From Acidobacteriaceae bacterium (GTDB taxonomy: Bacteria > Acidobacteriota > Terriglobia > Terriglobales > Acidobacteriaceae): a stretch of DNA of 64,000 nt. A model generated the notes under the pieces. It saw only the letters and a program-made list of their open reading frames with translations. It did not search any database and was not told the origin of the DNA. The position numbers were made by a program, and so were the translations under genes. Within the stretch, counting starts at the first letter, position 1. Each line of letters begins with the position of its first letter. This document shows positions 25,019 through 33,616 of the stretch, piece by piece. The DNA is taken from positions 1-64,000 of the forward strand of contig PLBY01000068.1 of NCBI GenBank assembly GCA_003134655.1. The letters run 5' to 3'.

Positions 25019-26167
25019 TCAGATCCGCATCGGCATGACGATGTAGCGGTACTTGTAGTCGTCGCCTTCGGCGGGGCGGAACTGGCCGGCGGACTGCGGG
25101 TCTTTCAGTTCCAGGCGGACTTCGCTGGTGCCGGCGGCTTTCAGGAAGTCCACCAGGTATTGCGCGTTGAAGCCGATGGTCAGCGGGTCTCCGGTGTAGG
25201 GAGCTTCGATGGAATCTTCGGACTCGCCGGCTTCGGTCGAGCTGGCGGAGATTTTCAGTTCGCCCTTCTCCAGGCGGAGGCGGACAGCGCGCGACCGTTC
25301 GTCGGCGAACTGGGCCACGCGGAGGATCGCGGAATTCAGTTCGTCGGAATTCAGCGGGATGATTTTGCTGTTGTCCTTCGGAAGCACAGCTTCGAAGTTC
25401 GGGAATTGTCCCGTGAGTTGGCGCGAGGTCAACAGACGGCTGCCGATGCGGAAGAATAGCGTGGAGTCGTCTTTCGCGAACTCGATAGTCTCGGCGTCGG
25501 TGGCATCGAGCAGGGACTTCAGTTCGTCCATCGCCTTCTTTGGGACCAGGGTCTTCAGTTCGCCAGAGACGCCTTCGAATTTTTCACCGGGACGTTCACA
25601 GTGAGCCAGGCGATGTCCGTCGGTGGCGACCATGGTGATGGACTCAGGCTTCAGGAGCATGAGGGCGCCGTTGAGCGTGTAGCGGGATTCTTCATTCGAA
25701 ATCGCGAAGCCGGTGCGGGCGATCAAGCCGCGCAAAATTTGTGCTGGAATCGTGACGGCTCCTGCCGTGGGGAAGGCGGGCAGGCTGGGAAAGTTCGACT
25801 TGGCCATGCCGACCATCTTGGTATTGGAGCGGCCGCAGCGAATGCTGACCCAGTGATTCTCCAGCAACTTGATGGTGATGTCGGCGTCGGGCAACAGCTT
25901 CACGTAGTCGTGAAGTTTGCGCGCGGGGATGGTGCAGGATCCTTCTTTCTTGACCTTGGCATTACACGAGGTGCGCAGACTGAGGTCAAGGTCGGTAGCG
26001 GTGAGCGACAGGCGGTCGCCCGAGGCCTCGAATAAATAATTGGAAAGGATGGGAATCGTAGTCTTGCGCTCGACCACACCTTGCGTGGCGGTTAATTCGC
26101 GAAGCAACTCGAACTTGCTGACTGTGATTTCCATCGTGCCCGCGGCAACAGCGGCCTCCACCGGCAT
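25019..26167 (-). CDS. dnaN: DNA polymerase III beta subunit (sliding clamp)
   Basis: This 382-residue ring-forming processivity clamp has three repeated domains. Seen are the N-terminal MEITVSKFELLRELTATQ, KTTIPILSNYLFEA, a middle VATDGHRLAHCE and the C-terminal GDDYKYRYIVMPMRI (clamp end ...MPMR). The ATG at 26167 is chosen because GAGAAGGA lies 4 bases before it. It adds 11 residues (MPVEAAVAAGT) before the conserved Met of MEITVSK, which has no ribosome-binding site of its own. dnaA lies upstream on the same strand, the classic dnaA-dnaN order. Confidence 0.97.
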   Translation of the reverse strand: MPVEAAVAAGTMEITVSKFELLRELTATQGVVERKTTIPILSNYLFEASGDRLSLTATDLDLSLRTSCNAKVKKEGSCTIPARKLHDYVKLLPDADITIKLLENHWVSIRCGRSNTKMVGMAKSNFPSLPAFPTAGAVTIPAQILRGLIARTGFAISNEESRYTLNGALMLLKPESITMVATDGHRLAHCERPGEKFEGVSGELKTLVPKKAMDELKSLLDATDAETIEFAKDDSTLFFRIGSRLLTSRQLTGQFPNFEAVLPKDNSKIIPLNSDELNSAILRVAQFADERSRAVRLRLEKGELKISASSTEAGESEDSIEAPYTGDPLTIGFNAQYLVDFLKAAGTSEVRLELKDPQSAGQFRPAEGDDYKYRYIVMPMRI

Positions 26168-26483
26168 AAAGTCCTTCTCCCCGAAACTACGCTACTTGCC
26201 TGCTACTTCTAGTATTACCCTTATATCAAATGCAAAACCTATTAAACCAGCAGTAACAGTAGGGCCTTCGCAGAAGTGGAAAACCGGGGCAACTCGCCTG
26301 TTGTCACCGGGTTCCCGCTGGACCCTTGATGTTAGAAATCGGTCCCGAACTCTTCGGAGACGGTAGTGTAATTTGACCGTTCCGCCGATTTCATCCCTGC
26401 CTTACACAACTTCCACATGTCATTCACAGGCATCGCGAAGGAAGACTGGACTGGACCGTGGAAAACTCAACGACAACCGCGAA
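26168..26483. other. dnaA-dnaN intergenic region, candidate replication origin
   Basis: The region contains an AT-rich stretch at about 26210-26262. It also has three closely spaced TTNCACA-like elements (TTACACA, TTCCACA, ATTCACA) at about 26402-26425. GTGGAAAAC (reverse TTTTCCAC, a degenerate DnaA box) occurs at 26276-26284 and 26458-26466. On the minus strand 26187-26215 reads as DnaA-trio-like triplets (TAGAAGTAGCAG). It must also hold the dnaN promoter. No strict TTATCCACA box is present, so the origin call is tentative. Confidence 0.45.
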
Positions 26484-27872
26484 TCATCCGCCTAATTGCT
26501 CGGTCAATTTATTAATCAGCCTGTTTAAATCTTTGTCGTTCTTGCGAAGCTCTTCGATCTTGTCGACGGAGTGCAGCACGGTGGTGTGATGCTTGCCACC
26601 GAACTGGCGGCCGATCTCCGGCAGCGAGGCTTCGGTCATGTGCTTGGCCAGGTACATGGCAACCTGACGCGGGTAAACGATCGCGCGCGAGTTGTTCTTC
26701 GCCTTGATCTCGACCAGGCGCAGTCCGAATTGCTCGGCGACCATTTTCTGGATCGACTCGATGGTGACCTTGCGGGCTTGCGAGTCGATGAAGTTCTTCA
26801 GGACTTGCTGTGCGTAAGGAAGCGTGATTTCGGCGCCGATCAGAGAGGAGTGGGCGACGAGACGGATGAGGGCGCCTTCGAGCTCACGAACGTTCGAGCG
26901 AATGTTCGAAGCGACGTAAAGTGCCACATCGGTGGGCAGGGTCACTTTTTCCTGCTCGGCTTTTTTCTGCAGAATCGCGACCTTGGTTTCGAGATCCGGT
27001 GGCTGGATGTCGGCGATCAATCCCCACTCAAAGCGGCTGCGCAGGCGGTCTTCGATCTCGGCCAGTTCTTTCGGAGAGCGGTCGCTGGCGATGACGATCT
27101 GCTTCATCGACTCGTGCAGAGCATTGAAGGTGTGGAAGAACTCTTCTTGCGTGCGCTCTTTGCCGGTAAGGAACTGGATGTCGTCGATGAGCAGGACGTC
27201 GACGTTGCGGAACTTGTCGCGGAAGCTGGTCATCTTGTCGTAACGCAGCGAGTTGATCATGTCGTTGGTGAACTTCTCGCTCGATACGTAGCAGATGGCG
27301 GCCTGCGGCAAGCGCCGCTTGACCTCATGTCCGATGGCCTGCATGAGGTGCGTCTTGCCCATGCCGACGCCGCCATATAGGAACAGTGGGTTGTAAGCCT
27401 TGGACGGGCGCTCGGCGACCGCCTGGCAAGCGGCGTGGGCGAACTGATTGCCGCTGCCGATGACGAAGGCGTCGAAGGTGTAACGCGGATTCAGTTGCGC
27501 GGCGCCGTCCCAGTCGAAGCGGGATTGCGAAGGATTCGCGGTTGCGGCCACGGGACTCAGACCGCCGTCGTGGCGGACTGGCGTCGCGGCCGGATCGTCC
27601 TCGGGAGTGACGAACTTCACGTCGTTGAAGCCGAGGCCGAGATTATCGATGGCTTCTTGAATGAGGTCGGCGTATTTGTCGCCGGCGTGGCGGAACTCCA
27701 CCGTCGGAACGCGAACGAAGAGAACGCCTCCGCTCGAGTGACTGTAGCGGGTGGGCTTCAGCCAGGTGTCGTAGGAATGGCGGTTGATTTTCTTTTCCAG
27801 CGCATCGAGGATGCGCGCCCATGGGTTCGGGGAGAGAGTTGTGCTGGGGACTGACATATTTGAAATGTTCAC
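26484..27872 (-). CDS. dnaA: Chromosomal replication initiator DnaA
   Basis: This 462-residue AAA+ initiator binds DnaA boxes and melts oriC. Domain I is at 1-90 (WARILDALEKKINRHSYDTW) and a variable domain II at 90-128. Domain III has Walker A GGVGMGKTHLM (about 167-177), Walker B VDVLLIDDIQFL (about 224-235) and an arginine-finger region. The C-terminal domain IV carries the DNA-binding signature FGGKHHTTVLHSVDKIEEL. An ATG five codons inside (MSVPSTT) is an alternative start. It is divergent from rpmH; the dnaN gene follows. Confidence 0.98.
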   Translation of the reverse strand: MNISNMSVPSTTLSPNPWARILDALEKKINRHSYDTWLKPTRYSHSSGGVLFVRVPTVEFRHAGDKYADLIQEAIDNLGLGFNDVKFVTPEDDPAATPVRHDGGLSPVAATANPSQSRFDWDGAAQLNPRYTFDAFVIGSGNQFAHAACQAVAERPSKAYNPLFLYGGVGMGKTHLMQAIGHEVKRRLPQAAICYVSSEKFTNDMINSLRYDKMTSFRDKFRNVDVLLIDDIQFLTGKERTQEEFFHTFNALHESMKQIVIASDRSPKELAEIEDRLRSRFEWGLIADIQPPDLETKVAILQKKAEQEKVTLPTDVALYVASNIRSNVRELEGALIRLVAHSSLIGAEITLPYAQQVLKNFIDSQARKVTIESIQKMVAEQFGLRLVEIKAKNNSRAIVYPRQVAMYLAKHMTEASLPEIGRQFGGKHHTTVLHSVDKIEELRKNDKDLNRLINKLTEQLGG

Positions 27873-28389
27873 CGCGGCGCTCCGGCGGCTGGTGGAGAGC
27901 GCCTGTTTAAAACTGCCGTTGTTATGAAGTTGCCGGAACCATCAATTTCACTGCGGAATGCGTCCGAATCTCTGTGCGAGGCTGCCGAAAGCAAAAAGAA
28001 TTTCGAAAGCAAGATCAGTTCGCGATACTAGCACAAAATTTTTTGTTGTGTGGAAAACTTCGGCTGGAATTTTTCCGCGAATGATTATTCAGAACCCGAA
28101 GGTGGGATGCTGTCAAGTGCCGCGATGGTAACTGCCGCGGAGACGGTGCAGAACGCGCAGTTCGCGCCTCTGTGATTAAGAAAAATCACCAACCACGAAG
28201 GCCACGAAGGTTCACCAAGGAAACCTCAAAACGAAAGAAGTCCTTCGTGTGACTTCGTGTCCTTCGTAGTCGAGGCCTTTGTATTTGGACCTGACCTTCC
28301 GGATTGCGGGTTTGGAGGTATTGCACAGGGTGATTTATACTTACAGTTTGCCCTAACACCGTCGAACGAATCAGGAGCAAGTACTTTTC
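27873..28389. other. dnaA-rpmH divergent region, alternative origin candidate
   Basis: This 517-base region holds a strict TTWTNCACA-type box (TTTTCCACA, minus strand, 28049-28057) next to an AT-rich run (CAAAATTTTTTGTTG, 28033-28047). It also has a second AT-rich stretch at 28069-28090 and a degenerate ACCACGAAGGCCACGAAGG repeat at about 28192-28230. A TATACT element at about 28336 may belong to the rpmH promoter. No gene is seen. Confidence 0.45.
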
Positions 28390-28545
28390 ATGCCCAAGCG
28401 TACATTCCAACCCAACCGGCGCAAGCGATCGAAGACACACGGATTTCGCACGCGCATGAAGACCCAGGGCGGCAAGAAGGTAATTTCCCGCCGGCGCGCC
28501 AAGGGGCGCAAACGGGTCTCGGTGAAACCAGGATTCCGCGAATAG
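28390..28545 (+). CDS. rpmH: 50S ribosomal protein L34
   Basis: This 51-residue basic ribosomal protein reads [19 protein letters not shown], then [20 protein letters not shown], and ends VKPGFRE. The core is the invariant L34 pattern; the tail is slightly longer than the usual 44-46 residues. AGGAG lies about 13 bases before the ATG. It is the first gene of the rpmH-rnpA-yidD-yidC-jag cluster, 19 bases before rnpA. It is too short for simple length-based gene finding but unmistakable. Confidence 0.97.
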   Translation: MPKRTFQPNRRKRSKTHGFRTRMKTQGGKKVISRRRAKGRKRVSVKPGFRE

Positions 28546-28564
28546 TCCAGTGGCGTGGACGTGA

Positions 28565-29200
28565 GTGTCTGCGCAACCCGCTGTTGTGCCAGTGATTTTC
28601 ACAAGTCCTCTGGAGAATAGCGATCTGGAACTTAGAGTCACTGTGACTGCCAGTGTCCCTGGAGAATCGAATCATGATGTCGTGGCGCGGGGTGTTAAGC
28701 CGCGAGCCGTCGAACCTCGGTCGGTCGAACTTCGGTCCGGCAAGGGCGCCTTTCCCCGCAGCGCGCGCCTGTTGCGTCACGCTGACTTCGAGCGTGTCTA
28801 CAAGCAGGGACGGCGGCATTTCTCGGCGTCCATGACCGTGTTTTATTGGCAGCGGCCGCAGGCGGACGTTGTTGTGGCGAAGGGTCCCGCGGCAAAGCCG
28901 CCAGTAGCTCCGGGGCTGCGCATCGGATTTACGGTAAGCCGTGCACTGGGCGGAGCGGTGCAGCGCAACCGGATGAAGCGGCGTCTGCGCGAGGCTGTGC
29001 GGTTCACGCGGCCACCCGCTGGCCCGAATGCGGATGTGGTCATCAATCCGAAGAAGTCGCTACTGACGGTGGACTTCACTGCGGTGGTGAACGAAGTGGG
29101 TCGAGCTTTCGTAGTTATAAAAGAGAGGCTCGCGGGCAAGACGGGAACGGTTGCCGGGACCGAGCAGAAAAGTTCCGGAAGCCGGAAGCCGAAAGCCTGA
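28565..29200 (+). CDS. rnpA: Ribonuclease P protein component with N-terminal extension
   Basis: This is the protein cofactor of RNase P, which matures tRNA 5' ends. The family domain starts near residue 62 ([24 protein letters not shown] pattern) and contains the RNR signature [15 protein letters not shown] at about 130-144. The C-terminus has [10 protein letters not shown] and a Lys/Ser-rich tail. With the GTG at 28565 the protein has 211 residues, against about 120 usual. The first 60 residues include a duplicated arginine-rich phrase (AVEPRS/SVELRS) and match nothing. A start within 28680-28750 is possible, but I see no Shine-Dalgarno there. Position between rpmH and yidD confirms identity. 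Confidence 0.93.
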   Translation: MSAQPAVVPVIFTSPLENSDLELRVTVTASVPGESNHDVVARGVKPRAVEPRSVELRSGKGAFPRSARLLRHADFERVYKQGRRHFSASMTVFYWQRPQADVVVAKGPAAKPPVAPGLRIGFTVSRALGGAVQRNRMKRRLREAVRFTRPPAGPNADVVINPKKSLLTVDFTAVVNEVGRAFVVIKERLAGKTGTVAGTEQKSSGSRKPKA

Positions 29201-29211
29201 GAGCGATTTCC

Positions 29212-29589
29212 ATGCGCCAGTTCGCCAAACTCGTCACGTTGCGGCTGTTGCGAGCCTACAAGTGGGCAATCTCGCCGATGTTTCCGCCGGCATGCCGCTA
29301 TGTTCCTACCTGTTCGGAATATGCGATGGAAGCCGTGGAACGGTTCGGCGCGTTGCGCGGTGGGCTGATGGCGGTGTGGCGGTTGCTGCGGTGCCATCCT
29401 TTTGCGCACGGGGGATATGATCCCGTGGTGAAGGCGGCGAACTTCCCTCAGGGGCTAAAGCCCTCTGACATTGCCGACGATTCAACGCAGCGCTTAAAGC
29501 GCTGCGCCACCCAAAATCCCAACGGTGACACAGAAGGCTCCGCACCGAGCAAGTTGAACGGTGCGGCGCTAATTCGCGGCGCGATTTGA
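29212..29589 (+). CDS. yidD: Membrane protein insertion efficiency factor YidD, extended by a repeat
   Basis: This small protein helps YidC-dependent membrane insertion. Residues 1-80 are canonical: [63 protein letters not shown]. The gene then continues for about 45 codons ([26 protein letters not shown]...), where YidD proteins normally end. That extra DNA (29449-29520) is a copy of the GGGGCTAAAGCCC/GCAGCGCTTAAAGCGCTGCGCC repeat found in three intergenic sites. It therefore appears to have replaced the native stop. It lies 13 bases before yidC. Confidence 0.93.
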   Translation: MRQFAKLVTLRLLRAYKWAISPMFPPACRYVPTCSEYAMEAVERFGALRGGLMAVWRLLRCHPFAHGGYDPVVKAANFPQGLKPSDIADDSTQRLKRCATQNPNGDTEGSAPSKLNGAALIRGAI

Positions 29590-29602
29590 GGAAACGGTAA
29601 CT

Positions 29603-31393
29603 TTGCCAGACATTCAAAATCCACAACACGAACCCGGCAGCGAGAAGCGGTTGATGCTGGTGTTCGTGCTGACGTTCGTCGTGATGCTGGCATTCCAGCC
29701 GCTGCTCAAGAAATATATGCCGCAGCCCGCGGCCCCGCAGCAGCAACAGAGCCAGCCCGCACAGCAGCCCGCGGCCACCACGCCGGCCGCAACCGTCGCA
29801 CCGGCGGTCGCGACTCCTGCGAACACCGTGACCCGGCAGGCGGCGAGCGAGACCGAGACCGTCATTGAGAACGATCTCTACCGGATCACGTTCACCAACC
29901 GCGGCGCGCAAGTGAAGTCGTGGATCCTGAAGAAGTTCGACAACGACGCACAGAATGAGCCCCTCGATCTGGTCAATGCGGCGGCGGCGGAGAAATACGG
30001 ATATCCGCTCTCGCTCTGGACTTACGATGAGAGCCTGCGCGGCAAGCTGAGTTCGGCGCTTTACGTGGCCTCGCGCGAAGGCAAGCAGACATCGCCGACT
30101 ACGGTTACGTTCGAATATGCCGACCAGGATGTGTCGGTGCGCAAGACGTTTGGTTTCGATGCCAGCTACATCGTGAACATCGAAACCAGTGTGACGTACA
30201 AAGGGAGCCCCGTTGCCGCGCTGCCCGCGTGGCCATCGGGATTTGGCAGCCAGACGACCCCTGCGTTCTACGCAGCCGGTTTGATCGACTACCAGTTCAA
30301 CAAGGACATCGAGCGGCTGCCCATCCGTTGTGGATTCACCGTCTTCTCGAAGTGCAGCGACATCAGCGGCGGGAAGACGATTCCCGGGCCCTTCCACTGG
30401 GCCGGACCCACGGACCTGTATTTTGCGGCGGTGTTCATCCCCGACGATCCCAGCTCCACTGCGATGGTGACGCTGCGCAACTCGTTATCCATTGCGCGCG
30501 ATCCGCAGAAGGCGGACTCGAAAGAAACGGTGAACGTCGACGTGCTGGGAGCCGCAGTTGGCAACCTGCATGGCCCGACGTTGGAGCGCGTCTTCGTCGG
30601 TCCCAAGGAATTGGAGGTACTGCAGAAGATTCCGGTTCCGGGGGTATCGGGCGCCGACACCGATCTCAACGGCCTGGTGGATTTCGGGTGGTGGGGCATC
30701 ATCGCCAAGCCCCTGTTCGTATGGCTCAAGTGGACTCACAACCACATTTTCCCCGGATGGAGCTCCGGCTGGGGATGGGCGATCATCCTGCAGACCTTGA
30801 TTATCAGCCTGGCGCTGCTGCCGCTGCGTATCACGCAGATGAAATCGATGTTGAAGATGCAGCGCGTGGCGCCCCAGATCAAGGCGATCCAGGAGAAGTA
30901 CAAGAAGTACAGTCTACGCGATCCGCGCAAAGCGCCGATGAACGAGGAGATCAGCGCCCTCTATAAGAAAGAAGGCGTGAATCCGGCGGGCGGGTGTTTG
31001 CCGATGCTGATTCAGTTTCCTTTTCTGATCGCCTATTACCGCATGCTGGGCGCCGCACTCGATCTGCGCCACGCGCACTGGCTCTGGATTCATGACTTGT
31101 CGGCGTCGGAACCGTTCCCGTATATTCTGCCCATTCTGATGGTCCTCAGCATGTTGGTTGTGCAGAAGATGACGCCGCAGGCCGGCATGGATCCGGCGCA
31201 GCAGAGAATGATGACCGTGATGATGCCACTGATGATGGGCTTCATCTTCTTCCGGCTGGCCGCAGGCCTGAATCTTTATTACGCGGAAGCCAACTTGATT
31301 TCAATCGCGCAGCAAGCGGTGATGAATCGTACGTCGCTGGGACGCGAAATGCGCGAGATGATAGCGAAGCGCGCGCGGAAGAAGGATAAGTAG
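29603..31393 (+). CDS. yidC: Membrane protein insertase YidC
   Basis: This is a 596-residue Oxa1/YidC insertase of the inner membrane. TM1 is near the N-terminus (LMLVFVLTFVVMLAFQPLL), followed by a Gln/Pro/Ala-rich linker, a large periplasmic beta domain (about 85-360), and the conserved core of five helices from about 370. The core includes LQTLIISLALLPLRITQMKSM and GGCLPMLIQFPFLIAYYRML. The C-terminus is basic (KRARKKDK). Translation starts at TTG with GAGGAAA about 8 bases upstream. It is in operon with yidD; a palindromic repeat separates it from jag. Confidence 0.97.
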   Translation: MPDIQNPQHEPGSEKRLMLVFVLTFVVMLAFQPLLKKYMPQPAAPQQQQSQPAQQPAATTPAATVAPAVATPANTVTRQAASETETVIENDLYRITFTNRGAQVKSWILKKFDNDAQNEPLDLVNAAAAEKYGYPLSLWTYDESLRGKLSSALYVASREGKQTSPTTVTFEYADQDVSVRKTFGFDASYIVNIETSVTYKGSPVAALPAWPSGFGSQTTPAFYAAGLIDYQFNKDIERLPIRCGFTVFSKCSDISGGKTIPGPFHWAGPTDLYFAAVFIPDDPSSTAMVTLRNSLSIARDPQKADSKETVNVDVLGAAVGNLHGPTLERVFVGPKELEVLQKIPVPGVSGADTDLNGLVDFGWWGIIAKPLFVWLKWTHNHIFPGWSSGWGWAIILQTLIISLALLPLRITQMKSMLKMQRVAPQIKAIQEKYKKYSLRDPRKAPMNEEISALYKKEGVNPAGGCLPMLIQFPFLIAYYRMLGAALDLRHAHWLWIHDLSASEPFPYILPILMVLSMLVVQKMTPQAGMDPAQQRMMTVMMPLMMGFIFFRLAAGLNLYYAEANLISIAQQAVMNRTSLGREMREMIAKRARKKDK

Positions 31394-31556
31394 CTGTCAG
31401 CTGTCAGCCGTCAGCTATCAGCTTTCAGCTGGAGCGTAGATCGCCGAACACGTGCGAATCGACTTTTGCATTTGCGCCACGATTTCTGGGGAGTAAGAAA
31501 CGTCAAACCCTTATCGGCCCAGCTGAACGCTGACGGCTGATAGCTGAGAGCTGAAA
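31391..31556. repeat. Inverted CAGCTGTCAGC repeats between yidC and jag
   Basis: AGCTGTCAGCTGTCAGCCGTC-type units at 31391-31432 face AGCTGAACGCTGACGGCTGAT-type units at 31520-31556 in inverted order. They can form a long stem with a loop of about 90 bases. A further copy lies at 57156-57189 beside the gyrA start. Confidence 0.65.
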
Positions 31557-31559
31557 TTC

Positions 31560-32096
31560 ATGTCTATTCCCGACAAAGTTGCCGCTGCCAAAAAGATCAA
31601 CGAATTCCTGCAGGCCGTCGTCACCCACGGCGGACTGCGTTTCAAGTACCGGATCGTCGTCGATCCGCCGTTGCCGGAGAATCGAGACTGGGAGAAGCCC
31701 GAAATCCTGGTGGATTTTTCCGGGCCCGACTCGGCGCTGCTGCTCGACCGTGGTGGAGAGCTGCTGCGGGCGCTGGAATTGCTCGCGCTGGAAATGCTGC
31801 GACTGCCTTCCGGCGAGCACGAGAAGATTTCGTTCGACTGCCAGAATCACAGGTCATTGCGGATTCAGGAACTGAGAACGGCCGCGACCGTGGCCGCCGA
31901 GAAGGTGCGGAAGACGGGGACTCCTTATCAGTTCAGTCCGATGTCGTCGCGGGAGCGGCGGATTGTTCACCTGGCGCTGCGGGACGAGGCTGACCTGCGG
32001 ACCGAGAGTGAAGGCGAAGGGATGCGCCGGTGTTTGGTGGTGTATCCCAAGGATTTCAAGCCGGCCGGGAAACCGGCGCCGAGAACGCTGCCTTAG
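31560..32096 (+). CDS. jag: Jag/KhpB family RNA-binding protein (KH and R3H domains)
   Basis: This 178-residue cytoplasmic RNA-binding protein is normally encoded next to yidC. It has a KH-like domain in the middle (WEKPEILVDFSGPDSALLLDRGGELL pattern) and an R3H domain at the end (YQFSPMSSRERRIVHLALRDE, then LRTESEGEGMRRCLVVYP). The N-terminal Jag_N domain of many homologues is absent, so this is the short form. The start is at ATG 31560, directly behind the palindromic repeat. KhpB pairs with KhpA elsewhere to regulate cell-envelope genes; KhpA is not in the window. Confidence 0.93.
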   Translation: MSIPDKVAAAKKINEFLQAVVTHGGLRFKYRIVVDPPLPENRDWEKPEILVDFSGPDSALLLDRGGELLRALELLALEMLRLPSGEHEKISFDCQNHRSLRIQELRTAATVAAEKVRKTGTPYQFSPMSSRERRIVHLALRDEADLRTESEGEGMRRCLVVYPKDFKPAGKPAPRTLP

Positions 32097-32437
32097 TTCC
32101 ACCTTTGCTGGGTTCTCAGCGCGATGCTTTGCGATTTCGAGCTGAGAATTGCATCGCTGTCCCACTGTTACCAGTTTGGTTCGTTGGTGACGCAGATCTC
32201 TTTCGCCCCTCCCGGGCTAGTTCCATTTTCAATTCCGCCTGCCCCACGACTTACGTCCCTTCGAACAAGCTCAGGGCAGGCCGTGGGCTGTATTCTTTCA
32301 TCGCTTCGCGGTTGGGGTTCCACTTTTCACGATTCGCAAGACTAAAATCAAGAGAGCTGGGTGTATAAGGACCCGCCGTCTCCCACCATTAATCATCTTG
32401 ATTCGCCTTTGGTCACGCTCCTATATCCAGGCAAAAT
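32097..32437. other. Intergenic region with degenerate repeat
   Basis: After jag the sequence holds a repeat remnant (GCCTGCCCCACGAC...CCCTTCGAACAAGCTCAGGG at about 32230-32282) related to the island-flanking family. Nothing that looks like a gene is present. The region ends at the terminator of the minus-strand gene. Confidence 0.45.
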
Positions 32438-32466
32438 GAAAAAGGGCGGTCTGGTTCGGCCGCCCC
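32438..32466 (-). terminator. Intrinsic terminator of the receiver-like gene
   Basis: On the minus strand GGGCGG and CCGCCC form a stem followed by TTTTT (A-run at 32439-32443 on the plus strand). It lies about 35 bases after the stop codon of the gene at 32500. Confidence 0.7.
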
Positions 32467-32499
32467 CTTCCAAGACTGGTACCTGACACCTAGCCTGAA

Positions 32500-32889
32500 T
32501 TACCGCCCAGCGGCTGCTGAGGCTGCTTTCGGCGTCATTCCGGCAATCTTCATGGATTCGATGCGGTTCAGTACCGACTCCAGGCTGGCGCCAGTGTCGG
32601 TGCAAGCGTCCACGTAAGGATGACGGCTGCCGTCGGCGTGCATGACGAGCACGCTGGTCTCGGAGCTGGCCTTCTTCACCATGTAAGGCAGGTGATGACG
32701 ATCATTGCGGGTCAGGGTGGCACCCAGCACGACCAAGTCAAACGAGTTTTTCGCCAAGGCTTCAGTCACGGCCTTGCGTCCTTCGGCGGGCAGGACGATA
32801 TGCCCAGCCTTTTCCAAGGCCGCGGCCTGCGCTGCCAAAACCTCACTATCCCCTTCGCCATAAAGAATTCTTAATTTCGCTTTCGCCAT
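32500..32889 (-). CDS. Degenerate response-regulator receiver-like protein
   Basis: This 129-residue single-domain protein has the layout of a CheY-like receiver: a first strand KLRILYGEGDSEVLAAQ, a third strand FDLVVLGATLTRNDR, a fourth VLVMHADGSRHPY. The acidic pair that normally follows strand 1 is reduced to GEGD, and the phosphoacceptor Asp expected in VVLD is replaced by Gly (VVLGAT). It therefore probably does not take a phosphoryl group and may act as a pseudo-receiver. GAGG lies 8 bases before the ATG; a longer frame upstream has none. It is followed by an intrinsic terminator, so it is monocistronic. Confidence 0.7.
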   Translation of the reverse strand: MAKAKLRILYGEGDSEVLAAQAAALEKAGHIVLPAEGRKAVTEALAKNSFDLVVLGATLTRNDRHHLPYMVKKASSETSVLVMHADGSRHPYVDACTDTGASLESVLNRIESMKIAGMTPKAASAAAGR

Positions 32890-33092
32890 TAGATAGTCCT
32901 CGATTTGTCGTACTCGCGGTACCTGACGCACCAGCACCTGCAACGACGGTAGCAACCGCCGGGGGGTGGGGAAACGTCACCGAAGACGCACGACGAACGG
33001 GACTAGGCAGGTGGAAAACCGTGTGTCCTCGCGCAAAGGGCTTCCCCTTAAGGCGGTTGGGCGCTACACTTCTGCGCGGGAGACTTTCGAAC

Positions 33093-33590
33093 ATGTCGGC
33101 CACACTCGTCTGGAGAGCTGTAGCCATATCGTTATTGCTGACACCCTGGCTGTCCGCGCAATCGGGCGGCGCCGCAAGCTCTACCACCGCGTGCAATCTG
33201 GATGACGGCCGCCAGGTGTACGTCCGTTACAACGCAGTTTCCAACAAAGAGAAGCCCGCCAACGGAAAGCCCTGGGCTCCTGGCGGAACGCCGATGACGT
33301 TATTCACCGAGGCTCAACTTCAGCTGGGGAGTTCCTTGATTCCGATCGGCGCTTACAACCTTTATCCCATCCCGGCGAAAGATCACTGGACTCTGGTGGT
33401 GAATAAGAACGTGACGCCGGGCGCCGCGTATGACGAGAAGCAGGACATCGCACGGGCGGCGATGGAAACGGCGCAGGTCGACCAGGCGTCGGAGGCACTC
33501 GAAGTCGCTTTCGCCCATGTGGGCGCCCGCTGCACGCTGCGGATTTATGCGGGCAAGAGCGCGTCGTTCGCGGACTTTACGGCGAAGTGA
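33093..33590 (+). CDS. DUF2911 family secreted protein
   Basis: This is a 165-residue exported protein with a signal peptide (LVWRAVAISLLLTPWLSAQ). The domain has phrases typical of DUF2911: NGKPWAPGGTPMTLFTEAQL, then LIPIGAYNLYPIPAKDHWTLVVNKN at about 85-110. The family is widespread in secreted proteins of Bacteroidota and Acidobacteriota and has no known activity. The ATG opening MSATLVWR is preferred, with GGGAGA about 8 bases upstream; a longer frame from 33021 lacks a site. Confidence 0.83.
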   Translation: MSATLVWRAVAISLLLTPWLSAQSGGAASSTTACNLDDGRQVYVRYNAVSNKEKPANGKPWAPGGTPMTLFTEAQLQLGSSLIPIGAYNLYPIPAKDHWTLVVNKNVTPGAAYDEKQDIARAAMETAQVDQASEALEVAFAHVGARCTLRIYAGKSASFADFTAK

Positions 33591-33616
33591 GGATTCGTCG
33601 TCTGTAAGCGCGAGAT

